Made by a program: the position numbers and the translations under genes. Below, one piece after another: positions 9,251-17,350 of a stretch of DNA of 64,000 nt; position 1 is the stretch's first letter; every line of letters starts with the position of its first letter. Under the pieces are notes generated by a model. The model made no database searches. It was not told where the DNA came from and worked only from the letters and a program-made list of their open reading frames with translations. The stretch is from Mycolicibacterium vinylchloridicum (GTDB lineage: Bacteria > Actinomycetota > Actinomycetes > Mycobacteriales > Mycobacteriaceae). The DNA lies in contig NZ_JACBJQ010000002.1 in the NCBI RefSeq assembly GCF_013404075.1, forward strand, positions 298,454-362,453, given 5' to 3'.

Positions 9251-11377
9251 TCAGGCCTGCACCTTCGCGGCGGCTGCCTCCGGCATCGCCTCGTAGCGGG
9301 CGAAGGATCGGGTGAACGACGCGGCGCCGTGGGTCAGGCTGCGCAGATCGATGGCGTACCGGGTCAGCTCCACCTGAGGTACCTCTGCCCGGATGACAGT
9401 GTGGTTCGCCCCGGCCTGCTCGGTGCCCAGTACCCGGCCGCGGCGCCCGGACAGGTCACCCATCACCGCGCCGACGAGATCGTCGGGCACCTCGATGACG
9501 ACCTCGTCGACGGGCTCCAGCAGGTTGATCCGGGTCTCGGCGGCGGCCTCCCGTAACGCGAGGGCACCGGCCATCTGGAAGGCCATGTCGGAGGAGTCCA
9601 CACTGTGCGCCTTGCCGTCGACCAGCGTGACCCGAATGTCGACGACCGGATAGCCGGCGTGTACGCCCTTCTCCATCTGGGCACGCACCCCCTTCTCGAC
9701 GCTGGGGATGAACTGCCGGGGCACGGCGCCGCCCACGACCTTGTCGACGAACTCGAAGCCGCCACCCTCCGGCAGTGGTTCCACCTCGATATCGCACACC
9801 GCGTACTGGCCGTGCCCGCCGGACTGCTTGACGTGGCGCCCGTGACCTTTGGCCGAGCCGCCGAACGTCTCGCGTAACGGGATGCGCACCTCGACGGTGT
9901 CGACGTTGACGCCGTAGCGGTTCGCCAGCGCCTCGAGAGCCACACCGGAATGCGCCTCGCCCATGCACCACAGCACGATCTGGTGGGTCTCCGGGTTCTG
10001 TTCGATCCGCAGCGTCGGGTCCTCGGCCGCCAGCCGCTGCAACCCGACCGACAGCTTGTCCTCGTCGGTCTTGGCGCGGGCCTGGATCGCGACCGGCAGC
10101 AGCGGCTCCGGCATGGTCCATGGCTTGAGCAGTAGCGGATCGGCCTTGTCGGACAACGTGTCTCCGGTCTCGGCGTGACTCAGTTTGCCGATTGCGCAGA
10201 TGTCACCGGCCACCACCTGGCCGGCGGGACGCTGCTGTTTGCCCAGTGGGAACGACAGCGTGCCGATGCGCTCGTCCTCGTCGTGATCGGCATGGGTATT
10301 CGCCTCGAAGAAGGCCGAAAAATGGCCCGACACATGGACCGTGGTGTCGGGCCTGATGGTGCCGGAGAACACCCGGACCAGGCTGACCCTGCCGACGTAG
10401 GGGTCCGACGTCGTCTTGACCACCTCGGCGAGCAGTGGGCCGTCGGGATCGCACGACAAGCCGGGGCGAGCCACGCCGTGCGGGTTGTAGACCTCGGGCA
10501 GAACGTGTTCGGGCGGTGAGGGGAAGCCGCGGGACGCAACCTCGAGCAGTTCGTAGGTGCCGACGCCGGTGGCGGCGCACACCGGGATGACGGGGAAGAA
10601 GGAGCCGCGCGCGACGGCTTTCTCCAAGTCCTCGACGAGGGCGGCCTCGTCGATCGCCTCGCCCCCGAGGTAGCGCTCCATCAGGGATTCGTCCTCGGAC
10701 TCCTCGATGATGCCTTCGATCAGGGCGCCCCGGTGCTCCTCGATCGCCTCGGCGTAGGTGTCGTCCGGCGGATGCACGGTTCGGGTGCTGTCGCGGTAGT
10801 CGTACTGGCTGCCCGACAGCAACCCCACCAACCCGTGCTCGGTCGGCAGGTAGAGCGGCAGCACCTTCTCCCCGAATGCTTCCTGCGCGGCCGCAAGCGC
10901 GGTGCGGTAGTTGGCGCGCGCATGATCGAGTTTGGTGATCGCCACCGCCCGCGGCATTGCCACGTCGTCGCACTCGTGCCACAGCGCACGGGTCGCCTCG
11001 TCGATGCCTTCGTTGGCGGCGATGACGAACAGCGCGCACTCGGCTGCCCGCAACCCAGCGCGCAGTTCGCCGACGAAATCGGCGTAGCCGGGGGTGTCGA
11101 TCAGGTTGACCTTGATGCCGTCGTGCGGGATGGGCGCCAGTGCGAGACCGACCGACCGTTGTTGGCGGATGGCCGCGTCGTCGAAGTCGCACACCGTGGT
11201 GCCGTCGACCACCGAACCCGGTCGCGACAGCACTCCGGCGGTGACCAGGAGCCCCTCAACAAGGGTGGTCTTACCTGCGCCGGACGGGCCGACGAGCACG
11301 ACGTTGCGGATGGCGGCCGGACTGTCCGCGAGGGGAGCCGAGCGGGCGGCCACTGAAGAGTTTGTCTTGTCAGCCAT
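9251..11377 (-). CDS. fusA2: elongation factor G-like protein (FusA2 type)
   Basis: EF-G paralogue of 708 residues, as in mycobacterial FusA2. The GTPase motifs are GPSGAGKT (residues 30-37), DTPGYADF and TKLD; domain II, the HGQYAV-containing domain IV and the C-terminal domain V (RRGRVLGTEQAG) are all present. The switch I segment reads QRSVGLALAP instead of the RGITI seen in canonical EF-G, so the Mg-binding threonine seems absent. It may bind ribosomes without normal translocation; the true function is not settled. ATG 11377 has an AGGAGG-type ribosome-binding site 6-7 nt upstream. Confidence 0.92.
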   Translation of the reverse strand: MADKTNSSVAARSAPLADSPAAIRNVVLVGPSGAGKTTLVEGLLVTAGVLSRPGSVVDGTTVCDFDDAAIRQQRSVGLALAPIPHDGIKVNLIDTPGYADFVGELRAGLRAAECALFVIAANEGIDEATRALWHECDDVAMPRAVAITKLDHARANYRTALAAAQEAFGEKVLPLYLPTEHGLVGLLSGSQYDYRDSTRTVHPPDDTYAEAIEEHRGALIEGIIEESEDESLMERYLGGEAIDEAALVEDLEKAVARGSFFPVIPVCAATGVGTYELLEVASRGFPSPPEHVLPEVYNPHGVARPGLSCDPDGPLLAEVVKTTSDPYVGRVSLVRVFSGTIRPDTTVHVSGHFSAFFEANTHADHDEDERIGTLSFPLGKQQRPAGQVVAGDICAIGKLSHAETGDTLSDKADPLLLKPWTMPEPLLPVAIQARAKTDEDKLSVGLQRLAAEDPTLRIEQNPETHQIVLWCMGEAHSGVALEALANRYGVNVDTVEVRIPLRETFGGSAKGHGRHVKQSGGHGQYAVCDIEVEPLPEGGGFEFVDKVVGGAVPRQFIPSVEKGVRAQMEKGVHAGYPVVDIRVTLVDGKAHSVDSSDMAFQMAGALALREAAAETRINLLEPVDEVVIEVPDDLVGAVMGDLSGRRGRVLGTEQAGANHTVIRAEVPQVELTRYAIDLRSLTHGAASFTRSFARYEAMPEAAAAKVQA

Positions 11378-11441
11378 GACAGACCTCCTGCCTGACAACA
11401 ATTCACCCAATCGCGGCAGGCGCACAAGGGGTCGGTGGAAT

Positions 11442-12920
11442 TCAGCTGGTGGGCACCGACATCCGGGTGGGCTCGAGCCGGCCGCGCAGCACCTCCGAGG
11501 CACATTCGGTCCAGTGCGCACGTTCGCCCGCGCCCGCTTTACGCAGCGCCACCTCCGAGCAGAGCGCCCTGGCGTCGAAGTTCTTGGCCCGATCCGCCAG
11601 TCGCGCAGCCTCGTTGACCGCGTCGCCGATGACGGTGTACTCGTAGCGATGCTCGGCGCCGATGTTCCCAGCGAACACCGGGCCGGCGGACACTCCGATC
11701 CCGAAGTCCACCACGGGCAGCCGGCGCAACGCGACGGTCAGCGCGCGGGCCGTCGCCAGTGCGTCGGCCGCGGCGTGTGCACTGGGCAGCGGTGCACCGA
11801 AGACCGCCAGCACCGCGTCGCCCTGGAACTTGTTGATCAGTCCGTGGCGCTCGTCTACCGCGGCCACCACGATCTGGAAGAAGTGGTTGAGCACCTCGGC
11901 CACCTCAGCCGGGGAACGGCTTTGGGCCAGCTGGGTCGAGCCGACGAGATCGACGAACAGGACGGCGGCCTCGCGCACCTCGCCGGTGAGCGCGCCGGCG
12001 TCGCTGACGGCGCGGATGGCCACGTCCGTCCCGACGTGGCGGCCGAAGAGATCGCGCAGCCGGTCGCGTTCGGCAAGCCCGGCGACCATCCGATTGAAAC
12101 CGCTTTGCAGCCGACCGATTTCGGAGCGTTCGTAGACGTCGACCCGGGCGGTCATGTCGCCGCGCTCGACTCCGGCCATGGCAGCGACGAGATCGTGGAC
12201 CGGATCGGAGATCGACACCGCGACGATCGCCATCCCGCGCAGTCCGACGAAAATAGAGATCACCGCCAGCACGATCACCGGGATCTCCAGCGACGCGGAC
12301 TTCTGGATGATCCAGCCGTTGGATCGCATGATGACCACGACCGCGATGCCGATGGTCGGCAGCGCGCTGCTCATCAGCCACATCAGCAGCAGCCGCGACA
12401 GCACCCCCGGTGCGGTGTCGCGGCCGGTCAGGTTGACGGTCGCCGCGGCGGTGATCGGACGCATCGGCCGCTGGATGAACAGCAGCGCCGCGCCGGTCGA
12501 CGTGGTGACACCCAACAGCACCGACATCCCGATCAGCCAGGCGGCAACCGCGCCGCCGTCGCGGTTGATGACGAACAGTGCCGTGCCGCTGACCGCCCAG
12601 ATGGTCGTCAGAAACGCGGACTGGTTGCGCAGAAACCGGCGCACGAACAGGAGGTCGACGGCGTCGGGCTGCTCGCCGGCAGTGAACCAGCGCAGCTTGC
12701 GGTCGACGACCACGACGGCATAGACGATGGTGCTGGCGAAACCGAGGACCGACAGGATGAGGGCGGCGACTAGGGTGTCGGTCCCGAACACCGTCTCGGC
12801 GGCGTCGACCAGATCATGGCGCAGCGGCAACACCAGCGCGGTCAATTCGACGGCCGCGAGGATCTGGGCCAAGACGAGCGCGGAGGCGTAGCGGATCTTC
12901 CACCTGCTCGCCGTCGTCAT
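11442..12920 (-). CDS. membrane-bound class III adenylate cyclase with HAMP domain
   Basis: Protein of 492 residues. About six hydrophobic segments fill residues 10-230, a HAMP linker follows (about 230-285), then a cyclase catalytic domain (about 310-490). Visible catalytic residues are metal-binding Asp324 and Asp368, Lys364 in NKFQGDA, and Asn436/Arg440 in GDAVNEAAR. The position that usually holds the adenine-specifying Asp appears to be Thr429, as in the mycobacterial Rv1318c-Rv1320c/Rv3645 subgroup. It should make cAMP at the inner face of the membrane. The ATG at 12920 is divergent from an F420-type oxidoreductase; 64 nt separate its stop from fusA2. Confidence 0.92.
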   Translation of the reverse strand: MTTASRWKIRYASALVLAQILAAVELTALVLPLRHDLVDAAETVFGTDTLVAALILSVLGFASTIVYAVVVVDRKLRWFTAGEQPDAVDLLFVRRFLRNQSAFLTTIWAVSGTALFVINRDGGAVAAWLIGMSVLLGVTTSTGAALLFIQRPMRPITAAATVNLTGRDTAPGVLSRLLLMWLMSSALPTIGIAVVVIMRSNGWIIQKSASLEIPVIVLAVISIFVGLRGMAIVAVSISDPVHDLVAAMAGVERGDMTARVDVYERSEIGRLQSGFNRMVAGLAERDRLRDLFGRHVGTDVAIRAVSDAGALTGEVREAAVLFVDLVGSTQLAQSRSPAEVAEVLNHFFQIVVAAVDERHGLINKFQGDAVLAVFGAPLPSAHAAADALATARALTVALRRLPVVDFGIGVSAGPVFAGNIGAEHRYEYTVIGDAVNEAARLADRAKNFDARALCSEVALRKAGAGERAHWTECASEVLRGRLEPTRMSVPTS

Positions 12921-13017
12921 AGGCCCAAACGCTACTGGGACCCCCTCGCAGAATCACGCTCTCCGAAATTGAGAGTTGCACTTTCGAAGGGGGCCCGGCC
13001 TGCGTAACATCCGCGCT

Positions 13018-13869
13018 GTGAAGTTCGGGATTCCGCTGGGTGGCGTTCACCCCGGCCTATGGCGCGAACTGACCGTCCGGGCCGAGGAGCTGGGCTACGA
13101 GTCGGTCTGGTTGCCCGAGCACCTCGTGCTGCCCGCCAACATGTCGGGCAGCCCCCACCACGGCGACAGCCATCCGCCGATCCCGTCGCAGACGCCGATG
13201 TACGACGCGATCGCCTACCTGTCGTACCTGGCCGGCCAGACCAGCACGATCCGGATGGGCACCTACGTCTACAACATCGGGCTGCGGCATCCGTTCGTCA
13301 GCGCGCGCGCCGCCACCACGCTGGACATCGTTTCGGGCGGCCGGTTCGACTTCGGCATCGGCGCGAGCTGGCTGCGTGAAGAGTGGGACGCCGCCGGGTT
13401 GGACTTCAGCACCCGCGGTGCCCGTGTCGACGAGGCACTCGAGGTGTGTCGCGCGTTGTGGACCGAGCCGACCATTTCTCACCACGGCCGCTTCTTCGAC
13501 TTCGATGCCGTCGCCTTCGAACCCAAGCCCGTTCAGCCGGGTGGCCCACCGATCCACGTCGGCGGTGACGGCCTGCCCGCGTTGCGACGGGTGGCGCGTT
13601 TCGGGGTGGGCTGGATTCCGATGAACCACACCCTCGATCAGATCCCCGGGTCGGTGCGGAAGCTCTCGGCGCTGTGGGCCGAGCATGGCCGCGACGGCAA
13701 GCCGGAGGTCACCACGTCGGCGCCCGCCGATTCGCCAGGGGACGTGCACCGTGCGGCCGACGCGGGTATCGACCGGATGATCGTCATGCCGTGGCGGCGC
13801 ACCCGGGAAGCCCTGGACGGCATAGCCCGCTTTGCCGACGACGTGCTCAACCCGTCGCGGACCGGCTAG
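13018..13869 (+). CDS. LLM-class F420-dependent oxidoreductase
   Basis: Luciferase-like monooxygenase family protein of 283 residues. The start VKFGIPLGGVHPG, the loop ESVWLPEHLV, the RMGTYVYNIGLRHP strand and SGGRFDFGIGASWLREE are typical of mycobacterial LLM proteins that use F420H2 or FMN. The GTG at 13018 was chosen because the frame upstream is non-coding. Its TAG shares one nucleotide with the GTG of the following SDR, so the two genes form an operon. Substrate unknown. Confidence 0.88.
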   Translation: MKFGIPLGGVHPGLWRELTVRAEELGYESVWLPEHLVLPANMSGSPHHGDSHPPIPSQTPMYDAIAYLSYLAGQTSTIRMGTYVYNIGLRHPFVSARAATTLDIVSGGRFDFGIGASWLREEWDAAGLDFSTRGARVDEALEVCRALWTEPTISHHGRFFDFDAVAFEPKPVQPGGPPIHVGGDGLPALRRVARFGVGWIPMNHTLDQIPGSVRKLSALWAEHGRDGKPEVTTSAPADSPGDVHRAADAGIDRMIVMPWRRTREALDGIARFADDVLNPSRTG

Positions 13870-14672
13870 TGGCCATCGCGCCGTCGGACATCCTGCTGAC
13901 CGATCGGGTGGCGGTCGTGACCGGAGGCGGAACCGGGATCGGGCGCGGAATTGCCGCGGGGCTCACGCAATTCGGGGCGAAGGTCGCGATCTGGGAGCGT
14001 GACGCGACCACCTGCGCGGCCACTGCAGCCGAGCTCGGGGTGCTCGGGATCGTCGCCGACGTCCGTGACGGCGAGCAGGTCGACGCCGCGCTGGAGCGCA
14101 CCCGCGACGAACTCGGTCCGGTCGACATCCTGGTCAACAATGCCGGTGGGGTGTTCTCCTCGCCGCTACTCGACACGACCGAAAACGGCTGGGACGCCTT
14201 GTACAAGGCCAACCTTCGCCATGTGCTGCTGTGCACTCAGCGGGTTGCCCGGCAGCTGGTGGCCGACGGGCGCGGCGGCAGCGTCATCTCGCTGACCTCG
14301 ATCGAGGGTGTGCGCGCCGCACCCGGTTACGCCGCCTACTCCGCGGCGAAGGCCGGGGTGATCAACTACACCAGGACCGCGGCCTTCGAGTTGGCACCGC
14401 ACAACATTCGCGTCAACGCCATCGCCCCCGACATCACCGTCACCGAGGGTCTGTTGGCGCTGTCACCCGACGGGATCAGCCCGGAGCTCAGCCAGGCCGT
14501 CCCGCTGGGCCGCCTGGGCGATGTCGACGAAATCGCCTCGGTGGCAGTCTTTCTCGCCTCCGACATGTCCCGCTATATCACCGGCCAGACACTGCATGTC
14601 GACGGCGGGACGCAGGCCGCGTCCGGCTGGTACCACGTACCCGATGGTGAGGCCCGGTTCGGGCCGACCTGA
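13869..14672 (+). CDS. classical SDR family oxidoreductase
   Basis: Classical SDR of 267 residues: TGGGTGIG cofactor loop near residue 20, NNAGG, catalytic serine in SLTSIEG and YSAAK, then FLASDMSRYITGQTLHVDGG at the C-terminus. It probably reduces a 3-ketoacyl group or oxidises an alcohol with NAD(P). GTG 13869 overlaps the stop of the F420-type oxidoreductase (TAGTG). The next gene, another SDR, starts 54 nt downstream. Confidence 0.88.
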   Translation: MAIAPSDILLTDRVAVVTGGGTGIGRGIAAGLTQFGAKVAIWERDATTCAATAAELGVLGIVADVRDGEQVDAALERTRDELGPVDILVNNAGGVFSSPLLDTTENGWDALYKANLRHVLLCTQRVARQLVADGRGGSVISLTSIEGVRAAPGYAAYSAAKAGVINYTRTAAFELAPHNIRVNAIAPDITVTEGLLALSPDGISPELSQAVPLGRLGDVDEIASVAVFLASDMSRYITGQTLHVDGGTQAASGWYHVPDGEARFGPT

Positions 14673-14726
14673 TCGACTTGTCGCATTCCTGACCATCCAC
14701 GAGCCGGGCGAACGTATGGTGAGCCG

Positions 14727-15551
14727 GTGACCAACGATCGCCCGCTGGCGGGCAAAGTCGCGTACGTGACAGGCGGGGCCCGGGGGCAGGGCCGTGCGCA
14801 TTGTGTTCGGCTGGCCCGGGCCGGCGCCGACATCGTGACCATCGACGCGTGCGGGCCGGTGGGCAACCACATCGGCTACGCACCGGCGACTCCGGAAGAC
14901 CTCGCCGAAACGGTCCGCCTGGTCGAGGACGAGGGGGTCAAGATCAGCGCCGAGCGGGTCGACGTGCGCGATCATGACGGGCAGAGGCGGGTAATAGCCA
15001 GTGCCATCGAACAATTCGGCCGCCTGGATGTCGTCGTCGCCAATGCCGGGGTGATGAGCTGGGGCCGCGCCTGGGAGATCGCTCCCGAGATGTGGCAGGA
15101 GATCATCGACATCAACCTGACCGGGTTCTTCAACACCGTGCAGGCCTGCGTCCCGGCCATGATCGAAGCCGGCAACGGCGGGTCGATCATCGCGATCAGC
15201 TCCTCTGCCGGGATCAAAGCCGTCCCCGGCGCGGGGCACTACTGCGCCAGCAAGTTCGGCGTTGTGGGACTGGCGAATTCGTTGGCGCTGGAGCTTGGGG
15301 AGTATGGCATCCGGGTCAACTCGGTGCACACCTACGGGGTCGACACCGCGCTGGGCAACGACCTGTCGATGTACTCGATGTTCGAGAAGCACCCGCACTA
15401 CGTGTACAGCTTCTCGCCGGGTGCGCTGCCCACCGAGTCGCTGATCGCGCCGAATCAGGTCAGCGAAGTCGTGCTGTTCCTGGCCAGCGACGCTTCGGCA
15501 CTGTTGACCGCCGCGCAGATCCCGGCCGACAAGGGCTACATGAAGGTCTAG
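14727..15551 (+). CDS. mycofactocin-coupled SDR family oxidoreductase
   Basis: SDR of 274 residues with the mycofactocin-family loop TGGARGQGRAHC, NAGVMSWG, catalytic serine in AISSSAG and YCASK. It has the group's characteristic insert between beta-2 and alpha-3 (IGYAPATPEDLAET). Members hold NAD(H) tightly and need mycofactocin for turnover in the cases studied. The GTG start at 14727 is chosen by alignment to the family N-terminus; ribosome-binding site weak. It is convergent with the acyl-CoA synthetase gene. It is similar in plan to the 1536-2372 protein. Confidence 0.9.
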   Translation: MTNDRPLAGKVAYVTGGARGQGRAHCVRLARAGADIVTIDACGPVGNHIGYAPATPEDLAETVRLVEDEGVKISAERVDVRDHDGQRRVIASAIEQFGRLDVVVANAGVMSWGRAWEIAPEMWQEIIDINLTGFFNTVQACVPAMIEAGNGGSIIAISSSAGIKAVPGAGHYCASKFGVVGLANSLALELGEYGIRVNSVHTYGVDTALGNDLSMYSMFEKHPHYVYSFSPGALPTESLIAPNQVSEVVLFLASDASALLTAAQIPADKGYMKV

Positions 15552-15556
15552 CGCCC

Positions 15557-15580
15557 GGCGGGTTGGGGGCACCCCCCGCC
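15557..15580. terminator. GC-rich hairpin between convergent genes
   Basis: GGCGGG, a TT bulge and GGG pair with CCC and CCCGCC around a GGCA loop, giving a 9-bp stem in the 62-nt gap between the SDR stop and the acyl-CoA synthetase stop. No U-run follows, which is common in mycobacteria. The surrounding GC-rich segment could also belong to an interspersed intergenic repeat. Confidence 0.5.
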
Positions 15581-15613
15581 GCAGGCCAGGGGGAGAGCGC
15601 AGCGACTCGGGGA

Positions 15614-17281
15614 CTAGCCTTGTGCGCCAAGGCTTTCGACGGCCAGCTCCTTGGCCCAGCGGTAATCGGCCTTGCCCGCGGGTGAGCGCAGGACCTTCTC
15701 GGTGCGGATGAAGGCCTTCGGCAGCTTGTACTGCGCGATGTGGGCGCGGCAGGCGGCCGTGAGTTCATCGTCGGTGGCACTGCGGCCCTCGGCGAACTGC
15801 ACGATCGCCACCACCTCGCTGCCCCACCGTTCGGACGGCCGCCCGGCCACGACCACGTCATAGACCGCCGGGTGGCTGGCGACCGCGCGCTCGACCTCTT
15901 CGGCGAAGATCTTCTCCCCGCCGGAGTTGATCGTCACCGAATCGCGGCCCAGCAGCTCGATCTGGCCGTCGTCCAGGAACCGGGCCCGGTCACCGGGCAC
16001 CGACCAGCGGACGCCGTCGATCGTCGGGAAGGTACGCGCCGACTTCTCCGCATCGCCCAGGTAACCCAGCGGCACGTACGCGCGCCGGGCCAGCCAGCCC
16101 TCGCCGTCGCCGGGTTGGAGGACCTGGCTGAAATCCGCTGAGATGATGGCGGTGTCGTGCTGAGGAGTGAAGGTCGCCGCCTTCTGCTCGACGCCCTTGG
16201 CCGCCATCGTCGTCATCTGCATTCCCGTCTCGGAGGCACCGACGGCGTCGAGCACCATCAGGTTGGGCAGCGCGGCCAACAGCCGCTCCCGCACCGTCGG
16301 CGACAGCGGTGCACCACCGTTGGTGATCGTCACCAAGCCGGACAGGTCGTACTTGCCGGTCTCGATCTCGTCGAGCAGCGGACGGGCGATGGCATCGCCG
16401 ACCACCGGAATGCTCAGTACCCGTTCACGTTCGGCGAGCTTCATCACCGCAGGGGCGTTGAGGCGGTCGACGTCGTCGGGCAGCACCATCCAGCCGCCGG
16501 TGCTGAACATGTTGAACGCGGCCCACTGCGCTGCCCCGTGCATCAGCGGCGGGATCATCAGGATCGACCGGAAGCCGGCATTGGTTCGGGCCTGCTCGGC
16601 CAGCTCCTCGTAGGACGCCAGCGACGTGTCGGATCCGAACGGCCGGCCGCCCATCGCCGACATGAAGATGTCGTGCTGACGCCACAGCACACCCTTGGGC
16701 ATGCCGGTCGTGCCGCCGGTGTAGAGGATGTAGAGGTCGTCGCCACTGGGGGTGGGCATCCCGCCGGCCGGGGCTCCGGTGGTGACGATCGACTCGTAGT
16801 CCACCGCACCCGGCAGCAGTTCGTTGCCGCTCGCGTCGGCGACCTGGATCAGCACCTGCAGCTCGGGCAGCCGGTCGCGGATGGCGGCGACGCACGGGGC
16901 GAACTCGGCGCCGTACACCAGAGCCTTGGCCGCCGAATCGGTCAACAGGTAGAGGAGCTCTTCCTCGACGTACCGGTAGTTGACGTTGAACGGCGCGACT
17001 CGGGCCCGGTAGCCGGCGACCATCGCCTCGAGATACTGGTTGCCGTTGCGCAGGTACAGGCCGAGGTGATCCTGACCGGACTGGTGCGGGGCGAGCTGGT
17101 CACGCTCGGTGTGGCAGCCCAGCCCCTGTGAAACCAGGTAGTGCGCGACGCCGTCGATTCGGGCATCCAACTGCGCGTAGGTCCAGCGGTGGTCGCGCCA
17201 GATCAGCGCCTCGCGATCCGGCAGGGTCTGCGCGACGGTACGGAACACCGACGAAAGGTCGAAGCTGACGTCGCTGCTCAT
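15614..17281 (-). CDS. acyl-CoA synthetase (FadD family)
   Basis: ANL-superfamily ligase of 555 residues that activates a carboxylic acid through an acyl-AMP to acyl-CoA. The ATP P-loop YTGGTTGMPKG is at about 187-197, the A5-type segment is VGASETG, the hinge is FLDDGQIELLGRDS, and the C-terminal catalytic lysine is near 537 (AGKADY). NVNYRYVEEEL is typical of steroid/branched-chain FadDs such as FadD19, but I do not assign an orthologue. ATG 17281 has GAGGAG 5 nt upstream. An exact KstR-type palindrome lies 24-41 nt before the start, which points to a cholesterol-linked substrate. Confidence 0.9.
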   Translation of the reverse strand: MSSDVSFDLSSVFRTVAQTLPDREALIWRDHRWTYAQLDARIDGVAHYLVSQGLGCHTERDQLAPHQSGQDHLGLYLRNGNQYLEAMVAGYRARVAPFNVNYRYVEEELLYLLTDSAAKALVYGAEFAPCVAAIRDRLPELQVLIQVADASGNELLPGAVDYESIVTTGAPAGGMPTPSGDDLYILYTGGTTGMPKGVLWRQHDIFMSAMGGRPFGSDTSLASYEELAEQARTNAGFRSILMIPPLMHGAAQWAAFNMFSTGGWMVLPDDVDRLNAPAVMKLAERERVLSIPVVGDAIARPLLDEIETGKYDLSGLVTITNGGAPLSPTVRERLLAALPNLMVLDAVGASETGMQMTTMAAKGVEQKAATFTPQHDTAIISADFSQVLQPGDGEGWLARRAYVPLGYLGDAEKSARTFPTIDGVRWSVPGDRARFLDDGQIELLGRDSVTINSGGEKIFAEEVERAVASHPAVYDVVVAGRPSERWGSEVVAIVQFAEGRSATDDELTAACRAHIAQYKLPKAFIRTEKVLRSPAGKADYRWAKELAVESLGAQG

Positions 17282-17304
17282 CGGCGCTCCTCTGCGTGGC
17301 CTGA

Positions 17305-17322
17305 ACTAGAACGCGTTCTAGT
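17305..17322. promoter_or_regulatory. KstR-type operator upstream of fadD
   Basis: A perfect 18-bp palindrome, ACTAGAACGCGTTCTAGT. It contains TAGAAC-NN-GTTCTA, matching the published KstR motif core (TnnAACnnGTTnnA). KstR is the TetR repressor of the mycobacterial cholesterol catabolic regulon. The site lies directly upstream of the fadD ribosome-binding site. Confidence 0.85.
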
Positions 17323-17350
17323 CTGCCACGGCGCCAACCGCCGGTTTGGC

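Noticed and set aside
6907..9315. Long plus-strand frame of 802 codons
   Set aside because: Antisense to the molybdopterin oxidoreductase and TetR genes; arginine-rich translation without family features, typical of high-GC shadow frames.
12950..12985. CTCTC/GAGAG inverted repeat between the cyclase and F420-type oxidoreductase genes
   Set aside because: Arms of five bases only and no second copy; too weak to call an operator.
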